Shown here: positions 36,147 through 45,097 of the stretch, piece by piece | Layout: each line of letters begins with the position of its first letter | Numbering within the stretch: position 1 is the stretch's first letter | DNA from: an uncultured Muribaculum sp. | GTDB taxonomy: Bacteria; Bacteroidota; Bacteroidia; Bacteroidales; Muribaculaceae | Direction of reading: 5' to 3' | NCBI GenBank assembly: GCA_910587665.1 | Contig: CAJUMZ010000017.1 | Coordinates: forward strand, 7,714-71,713 | DNA: 64,000 nt | Program-made: the position numbers and the translations under genes | Notes under the pieces: model-generated | What the model was told of the DNA's origin: nothing | The model's database searches: none | What the model saw: the letters and a program-made list of their open reading frames with translations, nothing else

Positions 36147-36836
36147 TTATGCCAGTGGCCGAAGAAGCTCGGAAAGGCGTTCGACGCCTTCCGATGCTCC
36201 GGTTTTCAATACGGTCACCCCCGCAGGCACGCTTGCAGGATTGGGGTCGATATAGTATACCGGTACTCCCTTGCGTACATAATGAAGGAGTCCCGCTGCG
36301 GGATATACATTTAATGATGTGCCTATAACTACAAATATGTCAGCTTCTTGCACGAGTTCTATCGCCGGCTCGATATTTGGCACGGCTTCCTGGAAAAATA
36401 CAATATGGGGTCGCACTCTGTGTCCGTCGATTACGGTGTCGGGAGTGGTCTCCATCGCTTCCGGTTCCAGCCTGTACACTTTGGTCTCATCGTCGATTGC
36501 ACGTACTTTCATCAACTCTCCGTGAAGGTGGAGCACATTGCTGCTTCCCGCACGCTCGTGAAGGTCGTCGACATTTTGTGTGATTATGTATGTGTCAAAG
36601 AGTTCTTCAAGTTTCACGAGTCCGAGATGACCCGCGTTGGGCTGTGCCTTGAGAAGGTCCTTGCGCCTTTCGTTGTAAAACTGATGCACGAGCCTCGGAT
36701 TGCGGGCAAATCCGTCGGCGCTTGCCACTTCCATGACGGGATATTGCTCCCAAAGGCCTCCGCTGTCACGGAAAGTTGAGATACCGCTCTCGGCGCTCAT
36801 TCCCGCACCTGTGGATATGACGAGTTTTTTCTTCAT
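36147..36836 (-). CDS. cobB: NAD-dependent protein deacylase (sirtuin)
   Basis: The 229-residue protein has the sirtuin NAD motif STGAGMSAESGISTFRDSGG (8-27), TQNVDDLHERAGS and the catalytic His in VLHLHGELM, then GTSLNVYPAAGL. These enzymes remove acyl groups from lysine with NAD as cosubstrate. The usual four zinc-binding cysteines between the catalytic His and the FFQEAVPN segment are absent; there is no Cys in that stretch. Such zinc-less sirtuins occur in Bacteroidetes. It starts eight bases after the secreted-protein gene upstream and ends before a strong terminator. Confidence 0.9.
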   Translation of the reverse strand: MKKKLVISTGAGMSAESGISTFRDSGGLWEQYPVMEVASADGFARNPRLVHQFYNERRKDLLKAQPNAGHLGLVKLEELFDTYIITQNVDDLHERAGSSNVLHLHGELMKVRAIDDETKVYRLEPEAMETTPDTVIDGHRVRPHIVFFQEAVPNIEPAIELVQEADIFVVIGTSLNVYPAAGLLHYVRKGVPVYYIDPNPASVPAGVTVLKTGASEGVERLSELLRPLA

Positions 36837-36844
36837 GATGCTGT

Positions 36845-38425
36845 CTATTTGATTATTTTTTTACATTCATTTCCTTGGCGCATTATATAGATGCCGCCTT
36901 CCTGGGGATTAACGACGCGTATGCCCTGAAGGTTGAAATATTCTGCCGGTTCATTTGCGTTTTCCGCCTCGGGCTGAGTGATTGATGCCTCTGGATAGAT
37001 CTGTAAGGTAAGTGGAGAGCTATCCCCTACTTCAAGCCATCCGTAACCGGCTTCAAGAAGTATATGGGCTGAGGCGATGAGAGATCCCTTGGAAAATGTA
37101 TATGTGCCACCGACGAGGCGACCGAATCCGTCGGGGTAGAGCTCTTTTGCGTTGGCAAGGTCATAGCCGTTGCGTATGAAGTATGCCTCCGGTACGGAGC
37201 TTATCGTGACTTCGCCGCTGGGGTCAAATATCACTCCGGTTGTACTCTCGGAGATATAGCATGCCTCGGGGTCTTCACAGTGGAAATATGTGTAGACCGG
37301 GAAGTCAACTGTCCGCTCGACGATATTGGCAGCGTAGGGATGGGTGTCGCCATACATGTCGACCACGCGGAAAAGTCCCTCGGTTACAAGGCTCTTCTCG
37401 ACTTCCACTTCATAGGATATAGGCTCGTGGTGGTACACGTCGGGGAGGAAGCCGTCTGTGATCTTGCGCTTGCCTATCGGCTCCCAGTTTGCGGCATCTT
37501 CCGGCATATAGTATATCGGACCGGATGACATTGACAGCAGCTTTCCGTCGGCGTCGTAAGTGGCAAAGCCTACTGTGTACCTGCCTTCTCCTTCGGTAAA
37601 TTTAACTTCCGGATTGACCGGGAAGCTTGTCTCTATGTCAAGTGACGGGTCTTTGTCGGCGACACGCTTTCCGAGGAAGTTGTCGGCGTCATCGAATCCT
37701 CCTCCTTTTACAATAGCATAGTCGTAGTGATCCACGGCTTCGCCTATCTCGACGGGGACAGTCGCGGTGTCGGTGTCACCGCCTACGGTATATATCACCG
37801 GGGGCTTTATCCATCCCGGCAGGTTGAAGCGCACTTTTTCTATGATGTTGGTGCCGTCGCCGAGTACATTGTCTTTGTCATCGTAATAGGTGAGCCAGAG
37901 ATCGAAGTTGAGCTTGTCCGTGTCAAATTTATAAAAGTCCCTCAGCCCTACCATGTCAAGATAGGTTGATTGGTCGGTAACCCAAAGTGTGCCCTCAAAC
38001 GGGGTGCCGTCGGCGTTGTTTACTTTCAGCTTCGGCAACTGCTGGGGATACACGAAGAGCCTCCCGTCGATTATGTCGATAATCAAGGGGCGTGACTCTG
38101 CCGAGCTGATGTTGGAGAGCAGGTATCCGTCTATGCGGTATTGTACATGCCCCGGCTCTGAGACGGAGGCTCTCATCAATATGGGAAGCTCCGGATTTAT
38201 ATTGGTGTAGATTGCCCCGCAATAGGTCACGTTTACCGTGCCCATGTCGAGCCATTGTGTCCATGACGCATCATCATCGCTTGAATTGACCGGCATTTTC
38301 CTTATATGTGAAGCCGTGTTATCGTTGGCAGGGGCTAATGAGATGGCATCCACAACATTGTCGTAGGCCGAGATTGAGACCGATGTGATGATTGTCGCAA
38401 TAACTAAGAGGTAGAATCTTTTCAT
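36845..38425 (-). CDS. Secreted protein with Bacteroidales C-terminal motif, function unknown
   Basis: The start at 38425 gives a signal peptide (MKRFYLLVIATIITSVSISA); an ATG at 38473 would add 16 residues. The 526-residue protein is beta-rich with sections resembling Ig-like or surface-layer modules and no catalytic motif that I recognise. It ends EYFNLQGIRVVNPQEGGIYI followed by MRQGNECKKIIK, a C-terminal pattern repeated in many Bacteroidales exported proteins and probably a sorting or anchoring segment. It may share a transcript with the sirtuin gene eight bases downstream. Confidence 0.7.
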   Translation of the reverse strand: MKRFYLLVIATIITSVSISAYDNVVDAISLAPANDNTASHIRKMPVNSSDDDASWTQWLDMGTVNVTYCGAIYTNINPELPILMRASVSEPGHVQYRIDGYLLSNISSAESRPLIIDIIDGRLFVYPQQLPKLKVNNADGTPFEGTLWVTDQSTYLDMVGLRDFYKFDTDKLNFDLWLTYYDDKDNVLGDGTNIIEKVRFNLPGWIKPPVIYTVGGDTDTATVPVEIGEAVDHYDYAIVKGGGFDDADNFLGKRVADKDPSLDIETSFPVNPEVKFTEGEGRYTVGFATYDADGKLLSMSSGPIYYMPEDAANWEPIGKRKITDGFLPDVYHHEPISYEVEVEKSLVTEGLFRVVDMYGDTHPYAANIVERTVDFPVYTYFHCEDPEACYISESTTGVIFDPSGEVTISSVPEAYFIRNGYDLANAKELYPDGFGRLVGGTYTFSKGSLIASAHILLEAGYGWLEVGDSSPLTLQIYPEASITQPEAENANEPAEYFNLQGIRVVNPQEGGIYIMRQGNECKKIIK

Positions 38426-38470
38426 ACATAAATTATTAATGCACGGGAATGAGCCGTGCGGCATACCGGG

Positions 38471-38478
38471 CAAATGTA
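38471..38478 (-). promoter_or_regulatory. Candidate -7 element (TACATTTG) with leader hairpin
   Basis: Minus strand TACATTTG matches the -7 consensus 46 bases before the secreted-protein ATG. A small hairpin (GCACGG/CCGTGC, 38441-38459) lies in the predicted leader. Confidence 0.5.
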
Positions 38479-38527
38479 CGAAAATATTCTACAAAAGTCA
38501 ATAATTTTAAGTTAAAGCCGATTTATG

Positions 38528-39751
38528 TCAGTCTTTTGGCTCACAGAGAGGGAGGTCAATGCGGAAGGTGGTGCCGACTCCGATTTCCGATGACGCGACA
38601 TATATTTTCCCGCTATGGTATTGCTCGATTATTCGTTTGGCAAGTGTCAGTCCAAGTCCCCAGCCACGCTTTTTGGTGGTGTAACCGGGATTGAATATGG
38701 TGTTGAAACGCTTGCGCGGCAATCCTTTTCCGGTATCGGTCACCTCGATGCAGGCGTTGTCACGCTCGCGATGGAGCGTGATGGTGATGGAGCCGTCGGC
38801 ATCCATGGCGTCGACCGCGTTTTTTATGAGATTTTCCATCACCCACTCGAAGAGGGAGTCGCTAAGGTTGACATAGAGCGGCGTGCCGGCGGTAATGACC
38901 GTGACTTTTATACGCTTTGATATGCGCGATGACATGTAGCCGGCGGCTTTCTCCACAAGCAGGTTGACATCGCCGCATTCCATCTGCGGTTTTGACCCTA
39001 TTTTTCCGAAGCGGGAGGCTATGGTGGATAGGCGGTGCACATCCTTGTTCATTTCCGCCACTGTGTCGGCGTCGACCCCAAGCGACTCGAGCAGTTCCAT
39101 CCATGCCATCAGCGATGAGATCGGGGTGCCGAGCTGGTGGGCCGTCTCCTTTGACAGTCCTACCCATACTTTGTTTTGCTCCGCTTTCTTTGTCGATATG
39201 AGCGCATAGTATACCACCGTGACGAAGATAAGCATTGTAAGTATCTGTATGTAGGGGTAGTAGTTGAGAAGCTTTAGCAGGCGGCTGTCCTCATAATACA
39301 GGTGCTGGCAGTCACCGGGGGCGATCACGATATGGATGACATTGGAAGTTGTGCGCAGCCGTGAAAGCTTTTTTTCGAGATATTTTGCGTTGGTCTCGGA
39401 GATGAAAAGCGGGTTCAGGGAATCAACCGGCTCCGGAAGCTCGAAGTTGCGGTGCATGAGTATGGTGCCTTCATCGTCGGTGAGCAGTACCGGTATGGTA
39501 CGGTTGCCTTCGATTATGCGCAGCAGGAAATCAATATCGCCCGGCGACGATATTCCGGTATCATCATCTGCCATGGTGATTATCGCCTTTGTGGCATCGG
39601 CCCATATCTCCATGCGCTCATGCTCCTGTGATGCGAGGTCGCGGACTATGCGGTTGGAGATGTATAGAAACACTGCGACAAGCGCTATCGCGATGACGAG
39701 AAAAGCCATCGTACCGTAACGCCGCGTATCGTAAATGTTTGCCATACTCAT
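38528..39751 (-). CDS. Membrane sensor histidine kinase
   Basis: The 407-residue protein has two membrane helices (about 13-33 and 166-186) enclosing an extracytoplasmic sensor of about 130 residues. The phosphoacceptor is H205 in GLSKETAHQLGTPISSLMAW, and the HATPase domain has ENLIKNAVDAMD (N box), DTGKGLPRKRF (G1) and KKRGWGLGLTLAKRII (G2). No HAMP domain is apparent. No response regulator gene is adjacent, so the partner is encoded elsewhere. The signal is unknown. It is the last gene of a leftward group with HAD phosphatase, thioesterase and manC. Confidence 0.92.
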   Translation of the reverse strand: MSMANIYDTRRYGTMAFLVIAIALVAVFLYISNRIVRDLASQEHERMEIWADATKAIITMADDDTGISSPGDIDFLLRIIEGNRTIPVLLTDDEGTILMHRNFELPEPVDSLNPLFISETNAKYLEKKLSRLRTTSNVIHIVIAPGDCQHLYYEDSRLLKLLNYYPYIQILTMLIFVTVVYYALISTKKAEQNKVWVGLSKETAHQLGTPISSLMAWMELLESLGVDADTVAEMNKDVHRLSTIASRFGKIGSKPQMECGDVNLLVEKAAGYMSSRISKRIKVTVITAGTPLYVNLSDSLFEWVMENLIKNAVDAMDADGSITITLHRERDNACIEVTDTGKGLPRKRFNTIFNPGYTTKKRGWGLGLTLAKRIIEQYHSGKIYVASSEIGVGTTFRIDLPLCEPKD

Positions 39752-39774
39752 AATTAACGTGTCGCGGCGGTCGA

Positions 39775-40614
39775 TTATTGCATGGCACGGAAGTCATCGG
39801 CTATGAAGCGCGCCACCGCATCGTCGGCATTTGTGCCGGTCACCACATCGGCTACACGCTTGACTTCGTCGCGCGCATTGCCTACGGCGACGGCGACGTC
39901 GGCAATCTCAAGCATGGATATGTCGTTGAGGTTGTCGCCGAATGCCACAATGCGGTCGGCCTCGCATCGCGCGGCGATCTTTTTCACGGAGTCGGCCTTG
40001 TTGAGCCCCGGTGCAAGCACCTCAAGTATCGCCGTGTCATCACCGAAAATGTCAATATAGCTGCTTATGGAGCATAGTGTGGCTGCTCGAAGCTCGTCGG
40101 CAAGCGGGAATATCCTTTCGGGCTTGCCCATGGCAAAGAAAAGGATAGTATCGGGAAGCGCGTAGTCGTCGCCCTCCGGAGTGTCAAGGTGAAAGCGTTT
40201 CAGGGGAAGGTCGGAGCGGTCGTCGATAAACTTGCGGTCGCACGGGGCGAGCTCTCCGTTGCGGTATACCTCGAGCATGCCTCCTTTACCAAGTGTATAG
40301 GTAAAGGGGTCGACGCCATGTCGCGCCGCAATTTCCCGGACTGTGCGCGAAGTGTCGGCGTCGATGAAGCGGGTGTCGGCATATCGCTTCGTTTTTCTAT
40401 CCCAAAGCGAGGCGCCGGTCATGACAATGGCGGGGAGATCCGATTTCACATCGGCAAGTAGCGGCTCGACGGTGGCGGGGGTGCGCGCCGTCGCCACTGT
40501 GATCAGCGCGCCTTTCCCGGACAGTTCGGAGAGTATCGACGCCGAGCGTCGGCTCACCCGGCTGTCGGGAGCGAGGAGGGTGCCGTCAAGGTCGCTGACA
40601 TAAAGTGTCTTCAT
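39775..40614 (-). CDS. HAD-superfamily phosphatase (Cof type)
   Basis: The 279-residue protein has motif I in YVSDLDGTLLAP (5-16), a class IIB cap domain, motif III near LNKADSVKKIA and motif IV in VAFGDNLNDISMLEIA. Cof-type HAD enzymes hydrolyse sugar phosphates, pyridoxal phosphate or nucleotides; the substrate here cannot be read from the sequence. It lies eight bases after the thioesterase gene and 23 bases before the sensor kinase gene. Confidence 0.9.
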   Translation of the reverse strand: MKTLYVSDLDGTLLAPDSRVSRRSASILSELSGKGALITVATARTPATVEPLLADVKSDLPAIVMTGASLWDRKTKRYADTRFIDADTSRTVREIAARHGVDPFTYTLGKGGMLEVYRNGELAPCDRKFIDDRSDLPLKRFHLDTPEGDDYALPDTILFFAMGKPERIFPLADELRAATLCSISSYIDIFGDDTAILEVLAPGLNKADSVKKIAARCEADRIVAFGDNLNDISMLEIADVAVAVGNARDEVKRVADVVTGTNADDAVARFIADDFRAMQ

Positions 40615-40622
40615 CCTTGCGG

Positions 40623-41090
40623 TCAGAGTTTTCGCTTTTCAAAAGATTCAAGAGCCTCGATCCATCTGGGGTCGATGGGGGCTGATTTTCCGGTAGTGAT
40701 GTCAAAGCCTACCATTATTGTACGGGCGATGCACTTCACCTCGTCGGTGTCGGTGTTGACGATGCGCTGCTCAAGCTCGAAGCTTTTCTCTCCGCCCATG
40801 CGGGTGACCGTCGTGCGCACCGCTATAGGCTCGGTGATGTAGGTGGGCGCGAAGAAGTCGCAGTTGATATTGGCGACAACGATGTTGATGCGCTTCCAGT
40901 TGACAGCCTCAGGGACAACGTCTTGAAAATAGTGGCTCTTTCCGAGATCGAAAAACTGGATATATACGGCATTGTTGAGATGCCCGAGCATGTCGATGTC
41001 GTTGAACCGTATCTGCAAGGGCACCTCGTGCCGGAACGGAAATTCCGGCACGGGTACTCTCGGATTAGAGGAACTTGTCGCCATAGGCAA
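40623..41090 (-). CDS. Acyl-CoA thioesterase, hot-dog fold
   Basis: The 155-residue protein has the 4-hydroxybenzoyl-CoA thioesterase/YbgC-type signature: IRFNDIDMLGHLNNAVYI near residues 27-44, with the Asp in position to act as catalyst. Family members hydrolyse acyl-CoA or acyl-ACP thioesters; the acyl group is unknown. Its 5' end overlaps the 3' end of manC by 26 bases, so the two are co-transcribed. Confidence 0.88.
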   Translation of the reverse strand: MPMATSSSNPRVPVPEFPFRHEVPLQIRFNDIDMLGHLNNAVYIQFFDLGKSHYFQDVVPEAVNWKRINIVVANINCDFFAPTYITEPIAVRTTVTRMGGEKSFELEQRIVNTDTDEVKCIARTIMVGFDITTGKSAPIDPRWIEALESFEKRKL

Positions 41091-42147
41091 GTTTTACGTC
41101 GTTAACATATTGCTTGATTGTCTGCTCTTCGGATTTCGGGCATATCAGCAACACGTCGCCTGCGTCGGCGATGATATAGTCTTTAAGCCCGTTTGCCACA
41201 ATCAGCTTGTCGCCGCGCACGGCAAAGATGTTGCCGGAAGAGTTGTAGGCGAGCACCCGGCAGTTTTGTGTCACGTTTGCCTCGCGGTTTTTAGGCGAAT
41301 TGTCATATAGTGCGCTCCATGTGCCGAGGTCGTTCCATCCGAAGCTTACACACTCGACATATACGTTGGTGGCGCGCTCCATGACTGCGTAGTCGATTGA
41401 GATGCTCACGCAGCCAGGAAATTCCTTGAGAATGAAATCTTTCTCGGCGGGTGTGCCGAATGCGTCAGCGCCGCGGTCAAACGTATTGGTGAGGTCGGGC
41501 GCATACTCGTGGAGGGCGTTGAGGATGGATTTCGCACTCCAAAGGAATATACCTGAATTCCAGAAAAATTCGCCGCTTTCCAAAAACACCTTAGCAAGCT
41601 CGATGTCAGGCTTTTCAGTGAAAGTCTTGACTTTAAGGATGTCGCCGGCGACAGGCTTCCCGATCTGGATATATCCGTAGCCGGTCTCGGGTCGGGTAGG
41701 CTTTATGCCGAGGGTAAGGAGGGAGTCGTGGGTCTCTACAAATTCAAACCCTTGCTCGATCGCCCTTACAAATTCAGCCTCGCGGGTGATGAGATGGTCG
41801 CTTGGCGTCACTATCATCGATGCCTCGGGGTCGCGTGCCATGATGTGATATGCCGCCCATGCTATGCAGGGGGCGGTGTTGCGCCGTGCCGGTTCGAGAA
41901 GTATCTGGGAGTCGTCAAGCTCGGGGAGCTGCTCCTTCACCAGCGGCGCATACTGGTCGTTGGTTACTATTATTATGTTTTCTTTCTGTACGACAGGCAA
42001 TATGCGGTCATAGCTCATCTGGAGCAGTGACCTGCCGGTGCCAAAAAAGTCAATAAACTGTTTGGGTCGCTCAGCGCGGCTGTAGGGCCAGAAACGGCTA
42101 CCTATACCTCCGCACATAATCACACAATAGCGATGTTTATCAATCAT
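41065..42147 (-). CDS. manC: Mannose-1-phosphate guanylyltransferase
   Basis: This enzyme makes GDP-mannose from mannose-1-phosphate and GTP for glycan and GDP-fucose synthesis. The 360-residue protein has the nucleotidyltransferase motif MCGGIGSRFWPYSRAERPKQF (11-31), where Ile and Ser replace the more usual Gly-Thr, plus TPSDHLI and FTEKPDIELA. It has only the GMP domain; the cupin isomerase domain of bifunctional ManC/AlgA enzymes is absent. It is the first gene of the leftward group that ends with the sensor kinase. Confidence 0.93.
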   Translation of the reverse strand: MIDKHRYCVIMCGGIGSRFWPYSRAERPKQFIDFFGTGRSLLQMSYDRILPVVQKENIIIVTNDQYAPLVKEQLPELDDSQILLEPARRNTAPCIAWAAYHIMARDPEASMIVTPSDHLITREAEFVRAIEQGFEFVETHDSLLTLGIKPTRPETGYGYIQIGKPVAGDILKVKTFTEKPDIELAKVFLESGEFFWNSGIFLWSAKSILNALHEYAPDLTNTFDRGADAFGTPAEKDFILKEFPGCVSISIDYAVMERATNVYVECVSFGWNDLGTWSALYDNSPKNREANVTQNCRVLAYNSSGNIFAVRGDKLIVANGLKDYIIADAGDVLLICPKSEEQTIKQYVNDVKLAYGDKFL

Positions 42148-42238
42148 GCCGGTTAAGTAAAAGTTATTAAGTCTCGCTAAGTTAGTAATTATTTGTGAGA
42201 AGGCAAAAAATAGTTGACGGCAACCGGGTCATATAGTG

Positions 42239-43033
42239 TCAGTCGCCCACGTGCTTGAACACGTTTTCCATGTGTTGCCAGAAATCATCCCATGTGGGGC
42301 AATAGAGCAACAGATATATTATGAATGACGTGCAGCCTCCGGTGATAAGGCTTGCCCATACGGTCATATAGTCCCAATGAAAGGAGAATACCGTTTGTGT
42401 CACTCCAAACAGTGTTATGACAGCAATTTTGACCGCGCCATTCAGCGAGTTGCGGACAAAGCGTATAAGGATGCCCAACACAATCAGGATTATAGCGCAT
42501 ATAATCCCTTTGCCGGACATTACCTGACGTCGCGGTCCTCCAAGTTTATCGTTGGCAATTGTGTCGGGGAATGTAGCTCCGGCGACAAGCTCCTTGGAAA
42601 TCAGTTTGTCGGGCGACCATGCGTTTTCTTCAATATAAAAGGCATAATTGCCCCCACGTACAAGGGTGACACAACGCACGTAAGGAGTCCCGGCGTCGGT
42701 CTTGAAATCATAAATTCTCATCCAGCCGTTGGCATTTCCCGACAGCTTTTCCTTTTCGCGGGGCGTGCCGTAAGATTTGTCGAAATTATTGATGTAGGAC
42801 CATGAGTACGGCTCATTCTTGGGATTGACCACGGAATAAACCGACAGATATCCTCCGCCCGGTATAGCCGCCTCGAGTTTCTTGTAGGCGACGGAAGATG
42901 TTGCCTTGAACTCCACGCTGTCCGGAAAGTTCATGGTGACTCCGGTGATGGAATCGGTAAATGATACGGCAGCCCCGACATTGACATAGGCAATGAGTAC
43001 AGAAAGCAATATTGTTAAACGCAGGTGTCTCAT
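42239..43033 (-). CDS. Exported/membrane protein of unknown function
   Basis: I do not recognise a family. The 264-residue protein has a signal peptide (LRLTILLSVLIAYVNVGA), an extracytoplasmic domain of about 150 residues (GVTMNFPDSVEFKATSS, then SVVNPKNEPYSW) and three membrane helices at the C terminus (IICAIILIVLGILIRFV and two more). It is the last gene of a tight five-gene unit and overlaps the preceding gene by four bases, so its role is likely tied to that unit. No catalytic motif is visible. Confidence 0.7.
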   Translation of the reverse strand: MRHLRLTILLSVLIAYVNVGAAVSFTDSITGVTMNFPDSVEFKATSSVAYKKLEAAIPGGGYLSVYSVVNPKNEPYSWSYINNFDKSYGTPREKEKLSGNANGWMRIYDFKTDAGTPYVRCVTLVRGGNYAFYIEENAWSPDKLISKELVAGATFPDTIANDKLGGPRRQVMSGKGIICAIILIVLGILIRFVRNSLNGAVKIAVITLFGVTQTVFSFHWDYMTVWASLITGGCTSFIIYLLLYCPTWDDFWQHMENVFKHVGD

Positions 43034-44232
43034 TTTTTCAAAGATTCAGTCATTGATTCGAGCGTTTTTTCGATAATGTTGTCATAGAGGTCGGAAACGT
43101 TCATATGCTCTGACTTGTATGTACACTTAGGGGCAAGTGTTTTATTCCAGAGTACGACTTTCTCGGAGTTTACATAGTGGTAAATCTTTACCATGATGTC
43201 GATTGCCGGGAAAGTCATGTCTTTGTAGTCGTCGCCGCTCCAGGAGATGGTTCTTGTGGTATACCCGGTCGAGACGGTCACAAACAGTTTCCCTTCGAGC
43301 TTGTGTCGGTCAGCAGAATCGGCGTTAAATGCATCGAATGAGAAAATCTCCTCACCCATGAGTTCGGTAAATAGCTTGTCGAGCTGTCGGGATACAATCT
43401 GTGATATTTTTTCCTCGGTGATGCCGGTCTCGATGGCAACATATTTTTTCTGACGCAGTGTCTCTATTTTGTCGCGCTCTTCTTCGGCACCGGGGATTTT
43501 GCCTATCTGCGATGACCAAAAAGTTGATAACGTTTTCAGGAATTGTCGCTGGTCCTTCGCGTTTTTAATAAACGACATGAAATAGGTGACTTTTGTGTCG
43601 TTGTTGTACCTTATAGTTGTAAACATCTGAATTATCAGAGTTGTAAATGCCGGGGAGTATTTCTTGGCTATCTCAGGTACCTTGTTTTTGAGATAGCTGT
43701 CGATGGTTGCGGAGATAAGAGCCTTGACTTCATCACGCTTGCATATGCGGTCGGTGTAAAGGAAATAGGCTACACCTGAAAATGTAGGGTTGCGCTTTAT
43801 AATCCCGGCAAGTATGGTGTCGCGGATGGCTCCCCCTACGAAATAAACGATTATTCCCGACAGGATTACAAAGAGGGGAAACAATACCCAGTACCACCGA
43901 TAAAAGAATGCCTTATATCGGCTTTCCGGCATAAGACTTTGGTATTCCGGGAGGTATTCATCCTTGATTTCATATGTCTTGCCATAATGCCGGTCGCGCA
44001 ATACAATGCGTGGGGAGGAGAAATTCTCATGATACCATACGGCTTCATATTCCGACTCTACGACATCTCCGTCGTCGGTGCTAAACGTATAAGTCTTTAC
44101 GATAGGATTGTCGACATATTCATATTCCGGGGCACAGAGTTTTTCACTGAGAAACCATGAGGCAACTCCGAGCGCGAGGAATATTATCCACAGGGCGATG
44201 TCAAAATTGGAATCAATCTTTTTGATAGTCAT
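43030..44232 (-). CDS. Two-helix membrane protein of unknown function
   Basis: The 400-residue protein has membrane helices at about 12-29 and 112-134 with an intervening extracytoplasmic segment (PIVKTYTFSTDDGDVVESEY). The C-terminal 260 residues are predicted cytoplasmic and mixed alpha-beta, including a possible helical region (EERDKIETLRQKKYVAIETG) and ending NVSDLYDNIIEKTLESMTES. No known domain is recognised. It starts 22 bases after the FecR/DUF4384-like gene and overlaps the next gene by four bases. Confidence 0.7.
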   Translation of the reverse strand: MTIKKIDSNFDIALWIIFLALGVASWFLSEKLCAPEYEYVDNPIVKTYTFSTDDGDVVESEYEAVWYHENFSSPRIVLRDRHYGKTYEIKDEYLPEYQSLMPESRYKAFFYRWYWVLFPLFVILSGIIVYFVGGAIRDTILAGIIKRNPTFSGVAYFLYTDRICKRDEVKALISATIDSYLKNKVPEIAKKYSPAFTTLIIQMFTTIRYNNDTKVTYFMSFIKNAKDQRQFLKTLSTFWSSQIGKIPGAEEERDKIETLRQKKYVAIETGITEEKISQIVSRQLDKLFTELMGEEIFSFDAFNADSADRHKLEGKLFVTVSTGYTTRTISWSGDDYKDMTFPAIDIMVKIYHYVNSEKVVLWNKTLAPKCTYKSEHMNVSDLYDNIIEKTLESMTESLKK

Positions 44233-44254
44233 GATATGATGTTTTAGAAAGTTA

Positions 44255-45097
44255 TCAGATGCGTAGGAGGGAGTAGAAGAAGTTTCCTGTTGCCTTGGGA
44301 GTGCCGCCGTTGAGGATGGTGCGGATATCGTCGGCGTTAAACGGCATGTCGGAGCCTATCACGATATAGCCTGAGCTCTCTTCCGGCAACAGATACCGGT
44401 ATTCGCCTATCACGGTCTCGCCTATCGGCTTGACTATCGGATTTTCATTGAAATAGAAGTTGATATCCCCATTGTCATTCTGGTCTATGATGTTGATATA
44501 CAGATATTGGTCAAGGGTATTGAATACGGCGAAGTTGAATGTCTTGTCGCTGTCGGTTATGTCACGCCGTATGAGGATTATATCGGCAGAATCATTGTAG
44601 TTGGCGTCGGCGGGTAGCTGCATGAGTTGTTGCAGATAGGGTTTCGAGGGATCGGAGGCGGTGAGCGCGGAAGATGACGCGTCGGTGTCGTGCATGGACA
44701 GCCCCGTGCTTCCGTAGCGCGATTTTCTTTTCTCACCGTTTTCACTTATCGCTGCGAGAATCCTTTGGTTGGTTTTATGCGTCACTCTGTCGGCATCGTT
44801 GATTGCCTCACTGATAATTGTCTTTACCGACATGTCGCCGGACGTTAGCGATGAGTATAGCCGTCGTGTGTCGGAGTCAAGTATCTCTACGGTTGCACCG
44901 GCGGGTATGCGCAGCATGTCGGAGGAGGTGATTTCCGCGCGTCGTTGCAGCGGTTTCCACCGGTTGCCGCTTTTCAGGGTTATATCGCCTGTTATCTTGT
45001 ACACTTTAAGTGATGCCTCAAGCGCCGGTGACGCTATTGTCATTATTGACAGAGCCACGGTTAAGGTTATTAAGAGAGAATTTTTTGTAAATTTCAT
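44255..45097 (-). CDS. Exported FecR-like/DUF4384-like protein
   Basis: The 280-residue protein begins with a signal peptide (MKFTKNSLLITLTVALSIMT). Its N-terminal domain (LKVYKITGDITLKSGNRW, DMLRIPAGATVEILDSDTRR) resembles the beta-rich FecR domain, and the C-terminal part (TDSDKTFNFAVFNTLDQYLY, DINFYFNENPIVKPI) resembles DUF4384, a domain found with CHASE2 and caspase-like proteins in envelope clusters. The 5' end overlaps the CHASE2 gene by 80 bases, unusually long, in another frame. A shorter start would remove the signal peptide, so the overlap seems genuine. Confidence 0.7.
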   Translation of the reverse strand: MKFTKNSLLITLTVALSIMTIASPALEASLKVYKITGDITLKSGNRWKPLQRRAEITSSDMLRIPAGATVEILDSDTRRLYSSLTSGDMSVKTIISEAINDADRVTHKTNQRILAAISENGEKRKSRYGSTGLSMHDTDASSSALTASDPSKPYLQQLMQLPADANYNDSADIILIRRDITDSDKTFNFAVFNTLDQYLYINIIDQNDNGDINFYFNENPIVKPIGETVIGEYRYLLPEESSGYIVIGSDMPFNADDIRTILNGGTPKATGNFFYSLLRI

